Notes under the pieces: model-generated
Databases searched by the model: none
What the model was told of the DNA's origin: nothing
Seen by the model: the letters and a program-made list of their open reading frames with translations, nothing else
Position numbers and translations under genes: made by a program
Source of the DNA: Stenotrophomonas sp. 57
Lineage (GTDB): Bacteria; Pseudomonadota; Gammaproteobacteria; Xanthomonadales; Xanthomonadaceae
NCBI RefSeq assembly: GCF_030291075.1
Contig: NZ_CP127407.1
Span: forward strand, 1,858,001-1,922,000
Length of the DNA stretch: 64,000 bases
Reading direction: 5' to 3'
Shown: positions 1 to 11,647 of the stretch, piece after piece
How positions within the stretch are numbered: position 1 is the first letter of the stretch
Layout of the letters: the number at the start of each line of letters is the position of its first letter

Positions 1-1025
1 ACCTCGGCAAGGGCGAGCGCCGCATCGGCGTGCGCCAGGGCCCGGCCGTTGCCAATGGCCATGTGTTCGCTGCGGCGATCACCGGTGGCGTGCACGCCAT
101 CGACCTGCAGACCGGCAAGAAGGTCTGGACCTGGGAACCGACCAAGGAAAAGAAGAAGCCGAAGCTGCGCCTGTCCGGTGGCCCGGGTGTGGGTGAGAAC
201 CTGGTCGTGATCGGCACGCTCGATGGCCAGGTCATTGCCCTGGACATCAACGACGGCAGCGAAAAGTGGCGCGCCCGTGTTCCGGGTGAAGTGATTGCCG
301 CGCCGGCCGTGGCCCAGGGCCTGGTGTTCGTGCGCAGCAACGACGGCCGCGTGACCGCTTTCGATGCCGGCAACGGCACCCAGAAGTGGTTCAACCCGAG
401 CGAGCTGCCGGCGCTGACCGTGCGCGGCAACGCGCCGGTGGTGACCGGCCCGGGCGTGCTGTTCATCGGCAAGGACGAAGGCGCGGTTGCCGCGCTCGCC
501 ATGCAGGATGGCCGCACCCTGTGGGAGCAGAACATCGGCAACGGCGAAGGCCGTACCGAGCTGGAGCGCATGGCCGACGTGGACGGCGCCCCCGTGCTGG
601 ACGGCAACACCCTCTTCGTGAGCAGCTTCAAGAACCAGACCATGGCCATCGAGGGCCCGACCGGTCGCCCGCTGTGGGCGCGTGACCATGGCGGTGCAGG
701 TGGCGTGGCGGTGTCGTCGGGCAATGTGTTCGTCACCGACAACAAGGGTGGCGTGTTCGGCCTGGACAAGGCGACCGGCGCTGCCATGTGGTCGCAGACC
801 GAGCTGGCGCGTCGTTCGCTGACCGGTCCGGCGCTGCACGGTGATTACGTGGTCGTTGGCGACTACAAGGGATACGTGCACTGGTTGAAGACCTCCGATG
901 GTGCGATGGCGGCACGGGCGAAGAGCGGCGGTGACGCTCTCCTGGCCCAGCCGGTCGTCGTCGACGGGGTGCTGCTGGTGCAGAACGTGGATGGCAAGCT
1001 GACCGCCTTCCGGTTGGCAAATTAA
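1..1025 (+). CDS. bamB: Outer membrane assembly factor BamB, 3' part
   Basis: The reading frame is open from the first bases, so the N-terminus (with the expected lipoprotein signal) lies upstream. What remains is about 341 residues of PQQ-type beta-propeller repeats, with recurrent patterns such as '[11 protein letters not shown]' and '[11 protein letters not shown]'. In the family BamB is a periplasmic lipoprotein propeller that binds BamA in the beta-barrel assembly machine. The immediate downstream neighbour is der, the usual bamB-der order in gammaproteobacteria, which supports the call. It ends 17 bp before der, so the two are probably co-transcribed. The alternative, a PQQ dehydrogenase fragment, is unlikely given the context. 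Confidence 0.93.
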   Translation, partial: LGKGERRIGVRQGPAVANGHVFAAAITGGVHAIDLQTGKKVWTWEPTKEKKKPKLRLSGGPGVGENLVVIGTLDGQVIALDINDGSEKWRARVPGEVIAAPAVAQGLVFVRSNDGRVTAFDAGNGTQKWFNPSELPALTVRGNAPVVTGPGVLFIGKDEGAVAALAMQDGRTLWEQNIGNGEGRTELERMADVDGAPVLDGNTLFVSSFKNQTMAIEGPTGRPLWARDHGGAGGVAVSSGNVFVTDNKGGVFGLDKATGAAMWSQTELARRSLTGPALHGDYVVVGDYKGYVHWLKTSDGAMAARAKSGGDALLAQPVVVDGVLLVQNVDGKLTAFRLAN

Positions 1026-1042
1026 AAATTGGAGTAATCGCG

Positions 1043-2440
1043 ATGCTGCCTTTGGTCGCCCTGGTTGGACGGCCGAATGTCGGCAAGTCGACTATTTTCA
1101 ATGCGCTTACGCGCACCCGCGACGCGCTGGTCCATGACCAGCCCGGCGTTACCCGTGACCGCAACTACGGCGTCTGCCGCCTCGACGAGGACAACCATTT
1201 CCTCGTCGTGGATACCGGCGGTATCGCCGGCGAGGACGAAGGCCTGGCGGGCGCCACCACGCGCCAGGCGCGTGCTGCCGCGGCCGAAGCCGATCTGATC
1301 CTGTTCGTCGTCGACGCCCGCGAGGGCACCTCGGCGCTGGACGACGAGATCCTGGCCTGGCTGCGCAAGTTGTCGCGCCCGACGCTGCTGCTGATCAACA
1401 AGATCGACGGCACCGACGAGGACAGCGTGCGGTCCGAGTTCGCCCGTTACGGCTTCGGCGAAATGCTGACCGTCTCGGCCGCGCATCGCCAGGGCCTGGA
1501 CGATCTGCTGGACGAAGTGATCCAGCGCCTGCCGGAAGAAGGCAGCGGCGAAGAACTGGACAACGATCCGAACCGGATCCGCATTGCCTTCGTCGGCCGC
1601 CCGAACGTGGGCAAGTCGACTCTGGTCAACCGCATCCTCGGCGAGGAGCGCATGATCGCCTCCGACGTGCCGGGCACCACCCGCGACTCGATTGCAGTGG
1701 ACCTCGAGCGCGACGGTCGCGAATACCGCCTGATCGACACCGCCGGCCTGCGCCGCCGTTCGCGCGTGGACGAGGTCGTCGAGAAATTCTCGGTGGTCAA
1801 GACCATGCAGTCGATCGAGCAGTGCCAGGTGGCCGTGCTGATGCTGGATGCCACCGAAGGCGTGACCGACCAGGACGCCACTGTGCTCGGTGCGGTGCTC
1901 GACGCCGGCCGTGCGCTGGTGATCGCCATCAACAAGTGGGATGGCCTGACCGAGTACCAGCGCGAGCAGGCTGAAACCATGCTGTCGCTGAAGCTGGGCT
2001 TCGTGCCGTGGGCCGAATCGGTGCGCATCTCGGCCAAGCACGGCTCGGGCCTGCGCGAGCTGTTCCGTGCGGTGCACCGCGCGCACGAATCGGCGAACAA
2101 GACCTTCACCACCAGCGAAGTGAACAAGGCGCTGGAAGTGGCCTACGAGACCAACCCGCCGCCGACCATCCGCGGCCACGTCTCCAAGCTGCGCTACGTG
2201 CACCCGGCCGGCGCCAACCCGCCGACCTTCATCGTGCACGGCACGCGCCTGAAGGAACTGCAGGAGTCGTACAAGCGCTACCTGGAGAACTTCTTCCGCA
2301 AGCGTTTCAAGCTGATCGGCACGCCGGTGAGCTTCATCTTCCGCGAGGGTACCAACCCGTACGAGGGCAAGAAGAACGTCCTCACCGAGCGGCAGGTCAA
2401 GGCCAAGCGGCGCTTGATGAAGCACGTCAAGGGCAAGTGA
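1043..2440 (+). CDS. der: Ribosome-associated GTPase Der (EngA)
   Basis: This 465-residue protein has the Der hallmark of two tandem GTPase domains. P-loops 'GRPNVGKS' lie near residues 9 and 185, with DTAG-type G3 motifs ('DTGG' and 'DTAG') and NKxD motifs ('NKID', 'NKWD'). A C-terminal KH-like domain of about 110 residues ends in a lysine/arginine-rich tail. Der acts in maturation of the 50S ribosomal subunit. The ATG is preceded by GGAG at a suitable distance and is 17 bp from bamB. A Rho-independent terminator follows immediately. Confidence 0.98.
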   Translation: MLPLVALVGRPNVGKSTIFNALTRTRDALVHDQPGVTRDRNYGVCRLDEDNHFLVVDTGGIAGEDEGLAGATTRQARAAAAEADLILFVVDAREGTSALDDEILAWLRKLSRPTLLLINKIDGTDEDSVRSEFARYGFGEMLTVSAAHRQGLDDLLDEVIQRLPEEGSGEELDNDPNRIRIAFVGRPNVGKSTLVNRILGEERMIASDVPGTTRDSIAVDLERDGREYRLIDTAGLRRRSRVDEVVEKFSVVKTMQSIEQCQVAVLMLDATEGVTDQDATVLGAVLDAGRALVIAINKWDGLTEYQREQAETMLSLKLGFVPWAESVRISAKHGSGLRELFRAVHRAHESANKTFTTSEVNKALEVAYETNPPPTIRGHVSKLRYVHPAGANPPTFIVHGTRLKELQESYKRYLENFFRKRFKLIGTPVSFIFREGTNPYEGKKNVLTERQVKAKRRLMKHVKGK

Positions 2441-2448
2441 TTCACGAG

Positions 2449-2473
2449 AAGGCGGCCGCAGGGCCGCCTTTTT
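2449..2473 (+). terminator. Rho-independent terminator after der
   Basis: A 9-bp perfect stem (AAGGCGGCC / GGCCGCCTT) with loop GCAG runs into a T tract. It begins 8 bp past the der stop and closes the bamB-der unit. Confidence 0.85.
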
Positions 2474-2476
2474 CGT

Positions 2477-2545
2477 GTAGCGCCGAGCCCATGCTCGGTT
2501 CCTCGGAGGTCGGCAGAAAGGCAGCCGACCGTGGGCTCGGCTCTA
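2477..2545. repeat. SMAG repeat pair (GAGCCGAGC class)
   Basis: Two head-to-head palindromes begin with GTAG and end with CTAC. Each arm has a GCCGAGCCCATGCTCGG-like stem, here with slight mutations (GTAGCGCC, GCAGCCGACC). This is the S. maltophilia GTAG REP architecture. It lies directly behind the der terminator. Confidence 0.85.
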
Positions 2546-2568
2546 CAATCGGGCCGGACGCTACCCGG

Positions 2569-2613
2569 GTAGAGCCGAGCCTACGCTCGGCTCAGCAGGG
2601 GCTCGGGCTCTAC
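2569..2613. repeat. SMAG repeat pair, shortened
   Basis: A second GTAG...CTAC element with an intact left hairpin (GAGCCGAGCCTACGCTCGGCT) and a truncated right arm. It ends only 9 bp before the moeB start codon, so the repeat occupies the leader and ribosome-entry region of that gene. Confidence 0.8.
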
Positions 2614-2622
2614 AATGGGCGC

Positions 2623-3759
2623 ATGAGCATTCCCGAGCTTTCCCCGCAGCAGGCGCATGAACGCCTCGCCCACGGCGCCGTGCTGATCGATGTGCGCGAG
2701 GCGCACGAACGGGCCGGCGGCATGGCCGAAGGCGCGCGTGGCGTGGCCAAGGCCGAGCTGCAGGCCGACCCGGCCGCGCATCTGCCACGGCAGGACCAGC
2801 ACATCCTGTTGATCTGCCAGAGCGGCAAGCGCTCGGCCGATGCCGCGCAGTTCCTGCTGGAGGCAGGCTACACAAATGTCGCTTCCGTGACCGGCGGCAC
2901 CGTGGCCTGGCGCGAACAGTCGCTGCCGTTGGTGCAGCCGCTGTCCAGCGCCGCCGACCGTGATTTCTTTGATCGTTATTCACGCCACCTGCTGCTGCCG
3001 CAGGTCGGCGAAGCCGGGCAGCGCCGGTTGCAGCAATCACGCGTGCTGGTGCTGGGCGCGGGCGGCCTGGGTGCGCCGGCCGGCTTCTATCTGGCCGCAG
3101 CCGGGGTAGGGCATCTGCGTTTTGCCGACCATGACCGCGTGGAGCGCAGCAACCTGCACCGGCAGATCGTGCATACCGAGGCCAGCGTCGGCCAGCTCAA
3201 GGTCGATTCGGCGCGCGAGCGGTTGCTGGCACTCAACCCGTCGATCGAGGTCGAGGCCGTGCCTGAGCGGGTCACATCCGAGAACGTGGATGTGCTGCTG
3301 TACGGCGTGGACGTGGTGCTGGACGGCTCGGACAACTTCCCGCTGCGCTACCTGCTCAACGATGCCTGCATCAAGCACGCCAAGCCGCTGGTGTATGCCG
3401 CCATCGAGCGCTTTGACGGCCAGGTAAGCGTGTTTGACGCTGGCCGCCAGCGTGGCGTGGCGCCGTGCTACCGCTGCCTGTTCCCCGAACCGCCGCCGCC
3501 GGAGTTTGCGCCGAACTGTTCCGAGGCCGGTGTGCTCGGCGTGTTGCCCGGCCTGGCTGGGGTGCTGCAGGCCACCGAGGTGCTGAAGCTGCTGCTCGGC
3601 ATCGGCGAGCCGCTGGTCGGCCGCCTGCTGCGCTTCGATGCGCTGGGCATGCGCTTCCGCGAGACCGGCATCCGGCCCGACCCGCAGTGCCCGGTGTGCG
3701 CGCCGGGCGTGCCGTTCCCGGGGTATATCGATTACGCCGCCTTCTGCCGGGGCGGGTGA
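2623..3759 (+). CDS. moeB: MoeB-type molybdopterin-synthase adenylyltransferase with N-terminal rhodanese domain
   Basis: This 378-residue protein has two domains. Residues 5-105 form a rhodanese domain with an active-site loop 'CQSGKR' (Cys65), a typical sulfur-carrying cysteine. Residues 115-378 form a ThiF/MoeB E1-like domain with the nucleotide loop 'GAGGLGAP', the 'RSNLHRQ' motif and a zinc site made of CYRC and CPVC pairs. The family adenylates the C-terminus of MoaD or ThiS-like carriers for sulfur transfer. The rhodanese here is at the N-terminus, whereas the eukaryotic MOCS3 order has it at the C-terminus. The frame is open far upstream across der and the repeats, but this ATG is where domain homology starts. 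A role in thiamine or thio-tRNA sulfur relay is possible. Confidence 0.88.
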   Translation: MSIPELSPQQAHERLAHGAVLIDVREAHERAGGMAEGARGVAKAELQADPAAHLPRQDQHILLICQSGKRSADAAQFLLEAGYTNVASVTGGTVAWREQSLPLVQPLSSAADRDFFDRYSRHLLLPQVGEAGQRRLQQSRVLVLGAGGLGAPAGFYLAAAGVGHLRFADHDRVERSNLHRQIVHTEASVGQLKVDSARERLLALNPSIEVEAVPERVTSENVDVLLYGVDVVLDGSDNFPLRYLLNDACIKHAKPLVYAAIERFDGQVSVFDAGRQRGVAPCYRCLFPEPPPPEFAPNCSEAGVLGVLPGLAGVLQATEVLKLLLGIGEPLVGRLLRFDALGMRFRETGIRPDPQCPVCAPGVPFPGYIDYAAFCRGG

Positions 3760-3775
3760 ATCCGACCGGGGATTC

Positions 3776-3798
3776 ATCCACGCATGGCGTGGATCTAC
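3776..3798. repeat. SMAG monomer (GATCCACGC class)
   Basis: On the minus strand this reads GTAGATCCACGCCATGCGTG..., a GTAG-headed hairpin with ATCCACGC/GCGTGGAT arms. It is a different stem family from the GAGCCGAGC elements. Confidence 0.8.
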
Positions 3799-3821
3799 CG
3801 GGGCATGACGGCTGGGCGTCC

Positions 3822-3844
3822 ATCCACGCATGGCGTAGATCTAC
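3822..3844. repeat. SMAG monomer (GATCCACGC class)
   Basis: A second copy of the ATCCACGC hairpin, same orientation, with one arm mutation (GCGTAGAT). It lies 1 bp from the next SMAG dimer. Confidence 0.8.
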
Positions 3845-3845
3845 T

Positions 3846-3917
3846 GTAGAGCCGAGCCCACGCTCGGCTGCTCTTCGTGCCGAGGCCAGAAGCAGCCGAG
3901 CATGGGCTCGGCTCTAC
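3846..3917. repeat. SMAG dimer (GAGCCGAGC class)
   Basis: An inverted pair, GTAGAGCCGAGCCCACGCTC... and its complement ending GGGCTCGGCTCTAC, separated by about 25 bp. Both arms are nearly perfect. Confidence 0.88.
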
Positions 3918-4083
3918 AGGTAATGGCGCCCACCGAAGCATGTGCATGGTTTCGGGATGATGCCGGGGCTCACCCGCTGCATCGTTCCATCGCCAAGACA
4001 ATCCGACGCAACATGCGTGCTATTGCCGTCATCGGCATTGCTCTATTGTTGACCCCGATTCTGGATCTTGGGGAACACACCGC

Positions 4084-5919
4084 ATGGCGGTAGAAGCAGC
4101 GACCAGCGAGCTGGTCAAGGTCGTCGCCCTGTTGGGCGCGGCGGTGGTGATGGTGCCCCTGTTCCGCCGGGCCGGCCTGGGCTCGGTGCTGGGATACTTC
4201 GCCGCTGGCCTGGCGATCGGACCGTTCGGGCTGGGCTGGTTCTCCGACCCGCAGGCGATCCTGCATACCGCCGAGCTCGGCGTGGTGATGTTCCTGTTCG
4301 TGATCGGCCTGGAAATGCGGCCTTCGCACCTGTGGAGCCTGCGCAAGGAAATCTTCGGGCTGGGCACGCTGCAGATCGCCACCTGTGCGCTGGTGCTGAC
4401 CAGCATCGCCAAACTGTTCGGCTTCCCGTGGCAGGTCGCCTTCATCGGCGCCACTGGCTTCGTGCTCACCTCCACCGCGGTGGTGATGCAGTTGCTGGCC
4501 GAGCGCGGTGATATCGCGCTGCCGTCGGGGCAGAAGATCGTTTCGATCCTGCTGTTCGAAGACCTGTTGATCGTGCCGTTGCTGGCCCTGGTGGCGTGGA
4601 TGGCGCCGAGCGCGGGCAGTGCCGATGGCGAGGGTTCGCGCTGGCTGTCGGTGGCGATTGGCGTCGGTGCCATCGTCGGCCTGGTGCTGGTCGGCCGCTT
4701 CCTGCTCAACCCCCTGTTCCGCGTGCTGGCCGAATCGAAGGCGCGCGAGGTGATGACTGCTGCCGCGTTGCTGGTGGTGCTGGGCGCGGCGCTGCTGATG
4801 CAGCTGTCCGGCCTGTCGATGGCGATGGGCGCGTTCCTGGCCGGCGTGCTGCTGAGCGAGTCGACCTTCCGCCACCAGATCGAAGCGGACATCGAGCCGT
4901 TCCGCGGCATCCTGCTCGGCCTGTTCTTCCTCAGCGTGGGCATGGCGCTGGACCTGGGCGTGGTGGCGGGAAACTGGCCGCTGATCCTGGGCCTGGTGCT
5001 GGCGCTGATGGCGGCCAAGGCGCTGTGCATCTACGTGGTCGCGCGCATCATGGGCAGTGATCACGCACAGGCGCTGGATCGCGGTGTCCTGATGGCGCAG
5101 GGCGGCGAGTTCGCCTTCGTACTGTTCTCTGCTGCGGCTTCGGCCGGCGTGATCAACCTGGAGATCAATGCCAACTTCACCGCCGTGGTGGTGCTGTCGA
5201 TGGCGCTGACCCCGCTGGTGGTGCTGGTCTACAAGCGCATCGCGCCGAAGCCGACGGTGAACATGGACGGCGTGGACGAGGCCGATGGCCTTTCCGGCAG
5301 CGTGCTGATGATCGGTTTCGGCCGCTTCGGCCAGGTCGCCAGCCAGTCGCTGCTGGCGCGCGACGTGGACGTGACCATCATCGACAACGATGTGGAGATG
5401 ATCCACAACGCCGAGCGTTTTGGTTTCAAGATCTATTACGGCGATGGCACCCGCCTGGACGTGCTGCATGCTTCCGGCGCCGCTACCGCGCGGGCCATCG
5501 CGGTGTGCGTGAACAACGCCGAGGATGCCGACCGCATCGTTGAACTGGTGGCGCATGAGTTCCCGCAGGCCAAGCTGCTGGTGCGCTCGTTCGACCGCGA
5601 GCACTCGCTGCGGTTGATCCATGCCGGCGTCGATTTCCAGATCCGCGAGACGTTTGAATCGGCGCTGCTGTTCGGCCAGGCCGCGCTGATGGAACTGGGT
5701 GCGGACGAAGATGACGCGCAGGAGATCGCGGAGCAGATCCGCGAGCGCGACGCCGAGCGTTTCGAGCTGGAAATGGCCGGTGGCAGCCTGCGCGCCGGTG
5801 CGCATATGGTGTTTGGCAGCGCGCTGCCAGGCGTGCCCACGCCGACCCCGTTCACCGCGCCAAAGCGCAAGGCGCGCACGTTGAATGCCGACCAGGTGCC
5901 GGAAGAGGAAGAGGATTGA
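4084..5919 (+). CDS. Kef-type monovalent cation:proton antiporter (CPA2 family)
   Basis: This 611-residue membrane protein has about twelve predicted helices in the first 385 residues, followed by a cytosolic RCK/KTN domain starting near residue 400 with the dinucleotide loop 'GFGRFGQ'. The charged tail ends in an acidic cluster. The architecture matches KefB/KefC glutathione-gated potassium efflux systems, which exchange K+ for H+ during electrophile stress. No KefF/KefG ancillary oxidoreductase gene is adjacent, so ligand gating is unproven. The ATG is the first methionine and fits the usual start just before the first helix. Confidence 0.9.
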   Translation: MAVEAATSELVKVVALLGAAVVMVPLFRRAGLGSVLGYFAAGLAIGPFGLGWFSDPQAILHTAELGVVMFLFVIGLEMRPSHLWSLRKEIFGLGTLQIATCALVLTSIAKLFGFPWQVAFIGATGFVLTSTAVVMQLLAERGDIALPSGQKIVSILLFEDLLIVPLLALVAWMAPSAGSADGEGSRWLSVAIGVGAIVGLVLVGRFLLNPLFRVLAESKAREVMTAAALLVVLGAALLMQLSGLSMAMGAFLAGVLLSESTFRHQIEADIEPFRGILLGLFFLSVGMALDLGVVAGNWPLILGLVLALMAAKALCIYVVARIMGSDHAQALDRGVLMAQGGEFAFVLFSAAASAGVINLEINANFTAVVVLSMALTPLVVLVYKRIAPKPTVNMDGVDEADGLSGSVLMIGFGRFGQVASQSLLARDVDVTIIDNDVEMIHNAERFGFKIYYGDGTRLDVLHASGAATARAIAVCVNNAEDADRIVELVAHEFPQAKLLVRSFDREHSLRLIHAGVDFQIRETFESALLFGQAALMELGADEDDAQEIAEQIRERDAERFELEMAGGSLRAGAHMVFGSALPGVPTPTPFTAPKRKARTLNADQVPEEEED

Positions 5920-6000
5920 CCCGTTCTGGTAAGGCCGGTGGGCGAGGGGGCCTGAATCAGGGACAATAGCGTCCCCGCCGCCGCCGTTCCCCCGCTCCCG

Positions 6001-6879
6001 ATGACCGATTCCGCCCCCCAGCATCCTGCCCGCATCCTCGATGGCCGCCGTATCGCCGAGGACCTGCTCGACAGCCTGAAGGTGCGCGTCGACGCCCGCG
6101 TGGCCGCCGGCGGCAGCCGTCCGGGCCTGGCCGTGGTGCTGGTGGGTGGCGACCCGGCCTCGACCGTGTACGTGCGCAACAAGCGCCGCGCCGCCGAGAA
6201 GGTCGGCATCGAAGCGCATGACTACGACCTGCCGGCCGGCACCACCGAGGCCGAGCTGCTCGACCTGATCGACCAGCTCAACGCCGATCCGAAGATCAAC
6301 GGCATCCTGATCCAGCTGCCGCTGCCGGGCATCCCCGACGCGCGCCGGCTGATCCAGCGCATCGACCCGCGCAAGGACGTGGACGGCTTCCACCCGGAAA
6401 ACGTCGGCCACCTGGCCCTGCGCGAGTTCGGCCTGCGCCCGTGCACTCCGCGCGGCATCACCACGCTGCTGGGCCACACCGACCAGCCGGTGCGTGGCCG
6501 CAACGCCACCATCGTCGGCGTGAGCAACCACGTCGGCCGCCCGATGGGCCTGGAGCTGCTGATCGCCGGCTGCACCGTGACAAGCTGCCACAAGTTCACC
6601 CCCAAGGACGTGCTGGAACAGGCCGTGCGCAACGCCGACATCCTGGTGGTGGCGGTGGGCCGCCCGGGCATCGTGCCGGGCGAATGGGTGAAGCCGGGCG
6701 CGGTGGTGATTGACGTCGGCATCAACCGGTTGGACGACGGCCGCCTGGTGGGCGACGTTGGGTTTGAGGCGGCCGCCCAGCGGGCGAGCTGGATCACCCC
6801 GGTGCCGGGTGGCGTGGGCCCGATGACCGTGGCCACGTTGATGCAGAACACCCTGGAGGCGGCGGAAGCGCTGAGCTGA
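6001..6879 (+). CDS. folD: FolD bifunctional methylene-THF dehydrogenase/cyclohydrolase
   Basis: This 292-residue protein of normal family length interconverts 5,10-methylene-THF and 10-formyl-THF in one-carbon metabolism. Visible signatures are the '[14 protein letters not shown]' segment with the catalytic lysine, 'IQLPLP', '[12 protein letters not shown]' and 'PCTPRG', plus the Rossmann region '[11 protein letters not shown]'. It sits alone between the Kef gene and a SMAG element. Location next to the purine genes guaB/guaA fits one-carbon and purine supply, though they are probably separate transcripts. Confidence 0.97.
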   Translation: MTDSAPQHPARILDGRRIAEDLLDSLKVRVDARVAAGGSRPGLAVVLVGGDPASTVYVRNKRRAAEKVGIEAHDYDLPAGTTEAELLDLIDQLNADPKINGILIQLPLPGIPDARRLIQRIDPRKDVDGFHPENVGHLALREFGLRPCTPRGITTLLGHTDQPVRGRNATIVGVSNHVGRPMGLELLIAGCTVTSCHKFTPKDVLEQAVRNADILVVAVGRPGIVPGEWVKPGAVVIDVGINRLDDGRLVGDVGFEAAAQRASWITPVPGGVGPMTVATLMQNTLEAAEALS

Positions 6880-6926
6880 CCTACTGTTGGCACCTACCAA
6901 GGGCGGCACCGCGCCTCGGGCCTCCT

Positions 6927-6995
6927 GTAGAGCCGAGCCTATGCTCGGCTCATCGCGGTCTGGCGGAAAGCAGCCGAGCATGGGCTCGGCTCTAC
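6927..6995. repeat. SMAG dimer between folD and guaB
   Basis: A GTAGAGCCGAGCCTATGCTC palindrome and its inverted partner ending CTCGGCTCTAC, with a 20-25 bp centre. It lies about 50 bp after the folD stop and could serve as its 3' end. Confidence 0.87.
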
Positions 6996-7053
6996 AGGTG
7001 AGCGGGTGCGACACTGTGTCGCGCGAAGTTCCAATTCTGGCTACCAAAAATGC

Positions 7054-8569
<1,516 letters not shown>

Positions 8570-8570
<1 letters not shown>

Positions 8571-9154
8571 TGCGCTTGCGAACTGCTCTTGCGATTACGG
8601 GCAGCCTGCTGATGGCAGGCTGTTCGTTGTCCGAACCGCCGCCGCGCTCCGGGTCTCCGGGCGCGGCGGTTTCGCAATTGCAGGACGTACAGGCCTGCCA
8701 GAACGCGTTCTCGCTGCCGAAGGGCTGGCAGGTGCAGGCCGCTGGCGAGCAGCGCTGGCTGCTTAAAGGTACCGGCGAGCGCCCGCTGCAGGTCACCCTG
8801 CAATGCATTACCGAGCTGCTGCACGGGCCGGATGATCCGGTGCTGACGCCGGTACTGGGCGCGCTGGAGCCCGCACGGATGAGCGTGCGCTGGGCGTCCT
8901 GGGGCGCTGCGGATGCGGGCGTCTCGATGGCGGCGCTGCAACGGCGCATCGTGCCCGGCACCGAAGTGCAGGAAATCGCCGAGCTGCCGCGCGCCGACCG
9001 CGCCAACCCCAACGCACCGCACGGCCTGCTGATGCTGCGCTGGGACGAGGAAGACCCCTCACATATTCAACAACGCGAGGCGTTCATCGCCACGCTGACG
9101 CAGAGCCTTGAAGCGCCGGGCGCTGCGAAAAACACCACTGGAACGGCACCATGA
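8570..9154 (+). CDS. Predicted lipoprotein between guaB and guaA
   Basis: This 194-residue protein has a signal peptide and lipobox 'LMAGC' (Cys18). A proline-rich linker follows, then a domain with no family I recognise. It overlaps guaB by one base and guaA by four (ATGA), so the three are clearly one operon. It is inferred to be anchored in the inner or outer membrane facing the periplasm. Its function is unknown, and a role in nucleotide metabolism cannot be read from the sequence. Such a gene between guaB and guaA seems to be a xanthomonad-type arrangement. Confidence 0.82.
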
Positions 9155-10716
9155 CCAACATCCATAACGACAAGATCCTCATCCTCGATTTCGGCGCGCA
9201 GTACACGCAGCTGATCGCCCGCCGCATCCGCGAGCTGGGCGTCTACTGCGAAATCTGGGCGTGGGACCACAACCCGGCCGAGATCGCGGCGTTTGGCGCC
9301 AAGGGCATCATCCTGTCCGGTGGTCCGGAATCGACCACGCTGCCGGGTGCGCCGGCCGCGCCGCAGGAAGTGTTCGACAGCGGCCTGCCGATCTTCGGCA
9401 TCTGCTACGGCATGCAGACCCTGGCCGCGCAGCTGGGTGGCGCTACCGAAGCCGCTGACCAGCGCGAGTTCGGCCACGCCGAAGTGAACGTCATCAACCC
9501 CGATGCACTGTTCAAGGGCCTGAGCGACCACGGCGGCGAGCCGAAGCTGAATGTCTGGATGAGCCACGGCGACCACGTCTCCGTTGCGCCGCCGGGCTTC
9601 ACCATCACTGCCACCACCGACCGCATTCCGGTGGCCGCCATGGCCAACGAAGAGAAGCGCTGGTACGGCGTGCAGTTCCACCCGGAAGTGACCCACACCC
9701 TGCAGGGCCAGGCGCTGCTGCGCCGCTTCGTGGTGGACGTGTGCGGCTGCCAGACCCTGTGGACCGCCGCCAACATCATCGACGACCAGATCGCCCGCGT
9801 TCGCGAGCAGGTGGGCGATGACGAAGTGATCCTGGGCCTGTCCGGCGGCGTCGATTCGTCCGTGGTGGCTGCGCTGCTGCACAAGGCCATCGGCGAGAAG
9901 CTGACCTGCGTGTTCGTGGATACCGGCCTGCTGCGCTGGCAGGAAGGCGACCAGGTGATGGCGATGTTCGCCGAGCACATGGGCGTAAAGGTCGTTCGTG
10001 TGAACGCCGCCGACCGTTACTTCGCCGCGCTGGAAGGCGTGAGCGACCCGGAAGCCAAGCGCAAGATCATCGGCAACCTGTTCGTTGAGATCTTCGACGA
10101 AGAGTCGAACAAGCTGAAGAACGCCAAGTGGCTGGCGCAGGGCACCATCTACCCGGACGTGATCGAGTCGGCCGGCAGCAAGACCGGCAAGGCGCATGTG
10201 ATCAAGAGCCACCACAACGTGGGCGGCCTGCCGGAGCACATGAAGCTGGGCCTGGTGGAGCCGCTGCGCGAGCTGTTCAAGGACGAAGTGCGCCGCCTGG
10301 GCGTCGAGCTGGGCCTGCCGCGCACCATGGTCTATCGCCATCCGTTCCCGGGCCCGGGCCTGGGCGTGCGTATCCTGGGCGAAGTGAAGCGCGAATACGC
10401 CGAACTGCTGGCCAAGGCCGATGCCATCTTCATCGACGAGCTGCGCAAGGCCGACCTGTACGACAAGACCAGCCAGGCGTTTGCCGTGTTCCTGCCGGTG
10501 AAGTCGGTGGGCGTGGTGGGTGACGCGCGGGCTTATGAGTGGGTGATTGCGCTGCGGGCTGTGGAGACGATCGACTTCATGACGGCGCATTGGGCGCATC
10601 TGCCGTATGACTTCCTGGGGACGGTGAGCAACCGGATCATCAATGAGTTGCGGGGGGTTTCGCGGGTTGTCTATGACATCTCGGGGAAGCCGCCGGCGAC
10701 TATTGAGTGGGAATGA
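9151..10716 (+). CDS. guaA: GMP synthase (glutamine-hydrolysing)
   Basis: This 521-residue protein converts XMP to GMP using ATP and glutamine. It has an N-terminal class I amidotransferase with nucleophile loop '[10 protein letters not shown]' and '[11 protein letters not shown]', an ATP-pyrophosphatase P-loop '[11 protein letters not shown]' near residue 230, and a C-terminal dimerisation domain ending 'PATIEWE', as is standard. It overlaps the lipoprotein stop by 4 bp. The last 160 bp show somewhat different codon choice (many TTG, CGG, GGG codons), as does the 3' flank where the accessory island begins. Confidence 0.98.
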   Translation: MTNIHNDKILILDFGAQYTQLIARRIRELGVYCEIWAWDHNPAEIAAFGAKGIILSGGPESTTLPGAPAAPQEVFDSGLPIFGICYGMQTLAAQLGGATEAADQREFGHAEVNVINPDALFKGLSDHGGEPKLNVWMSHGDHVSVAPPGFTITATTDRIPVAAMANEEKRWYGVQFHPEVTHTLQGQALLRRFVVDVCGCQTLWTAANIIDDQIARVREQVGDDEVILGLSGGVDSSVVAALLHKAIGEKLTCVFVDTGLLRWQEGDQVMAMFAEHMGVKVVRVNAADRYFAALEGVSDPEAKRKIIGNLFVEIFDEESNKLKNAKWLAQGTIYPDVIESAGSKTGKAHVIKSHHNVGGLPEHMKLGLVEPLRELFKDEVRRLGVELGLPRTMVYRHPFPGPGLGVRILGEVKREYAELLAKADAIFIDELRKADLYDKTSQAFAVFLPVKSVGVVGDARAYEWVIALRAVETIDFMTAHWAHLPYDFLGTVSNRIINELRGVSRVVYDISGKPPATIEWE

Positions 10717-10728
10717 GTTGAAAGAACG

Positions 10729-10757
10729 AGGGCGCCGAGAGGCGCCCTTGTTGTTTA
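10729..10757 (+). terminator. Rho-independent terminator after guaA
   Basis: An 8-bp perfect stem (AGGGCGCC / GGCGCCCT) with loop GAGA is followed by TTGTTGTTT. It closes the guaB-lipoprotein-guaA operon, and the AT-richer island begins right after it. Confidence 0.85.
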
Positions 10758-11328
10758 AGGTGTCCGCTATCCATCAGGCAAATGGCAGGTAGTGGGGCAG
10801 CTGTTCTCCCAATGGTCTCATCGTTCGTGAGGTGGAGTTTGTACACATGCATTGATAACGCATCGAATATGCACTACTCAATGAGTTGACCCTTCTCAGG
10901 GGCACAATCATGACCCGGCACTCTACCAGTTCCTGGCGACACCTCACCGAACGGATAGAAACTACGACTCACCTAGACGGGCTAGCTGATCTGGTACTCA
11001 GTCGATTTCTTGATGGGGTTCTTGGAAGAGGCGCCTACTGGATGAGCGGCGCCTACGCATCGAATCACCAAGATGCTTGGATGCGAGGCCGTGGCCTTCT
11101 TTTGAGCCGAACGGATGTCGTCTGGAGCGTTGCTCGGTGGCCGAGCCTCTCCGGATCCTGTTACATGCCGAGTTGTTAGTCTGACACTAAGGCCCTAAGA
11201 TCAACCCGCGTCAAAGACCGATCCCGCTATGAGGTGCGTTTTGAATGCGGGATATAAATGGGGGATACAGCGGAAACCATGTGACAATGAGGTAGGCGGC
11301 TGGGATCTTTCAACACAGGAGGTGTGAT
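10758..11328. other. Gene-poor left flank of the accessory island
   Basis: Composition drops from the chromosomal GC level here. A possible reading frame begins at an ATG at 10910 and ends at 11179 (about 89 residues), with no recognisable domain, no good ribosome binding site and a cysteine/serine-rich end. I treat it as doubtful. A TATAAA box near 11252 may be the -10 of the small gene downstream. No tRNA or integrase was seen. Confidence 0.4.
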
Positions 11329-11565
11329 ATGGCTCTCTACAAATACGCGAACCGTTTGGCCCAGTCGCAGCATGCTGCGTTCGATGCAACGCATACGCCG
11401 GGTACGAGCGCACCGCACCCAGGAATATACCGCTGCACATCCTGTGGAGATGAGATTGCAATCGCAGGTGGCCACACACTTCCGCCTCAAAACCATCAGC
11501 AGCACGATCCCGCCAACGGTCAGATCAGGTGGCAGCTTCTAGTTTATCCAGTGCAGCAGGGCTAG
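11329..11565 (+). CDS. Small CxxC zinc-ribbon-like protein
   Basis: This 78-residue protein has a very strong ribosome binding site (AGGAGGTG, 4 bp before ATG). The N-terminal segment 'YKYANRLAQSQHAAFD' is followed by 'YRCTSCGDEI' and 'GHTLPPQNHHQH'-like residues (HTLPPQNHQQH), which suggests a Cys2/His metal site. It resembles small proteins found in pseudomonads and xanthomonads that carry only the name 'protein L'. Function is unknown. It stands alone on the plus strand, just before the IS3 remnant. Confidence 0.7.
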   Translation: MALYKYANRLAQSQHAAFDATHTPGTSAPHPGIYRCTSCGDEIAIAGGHTLPPQNHQQHDPANGQIRWQLLVYPVQQG

Positions 11566-11647
11566 CGAAAAACCTGGTGGTAGTGTTCCCTCTCGACCCA
11601 AAGCGGACATCTGTAAGTCTACCGGAGCGAGCTTGCGGTGGGGCCCG

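Larger units (their letters stand above)
3760..4083. other. Intergenic region filled with SMAG elements
   Basis: The gap holds three SMAG units (listed separately) and about 165 bp of unique sequence ahead of the antiporter gene. No credible small gene was seen. The unique part, ending TCTTGGGGAACACACCGC before the next ATG, should contain the antiporter promoter. Confidence 0.6.

Noticed and set aside
1022-2425. A 467-codon minus-strand frame across der
   Set aside because: It is antisense to der, which has full family motifs. The composition is His/Gln/Arg-rich.
10886-11179. Possible 97-codon gene after guaA
   Set aside because: No domain, no convincing ribosome binding site and an odd composition. 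It is noted in the flank description but not called.
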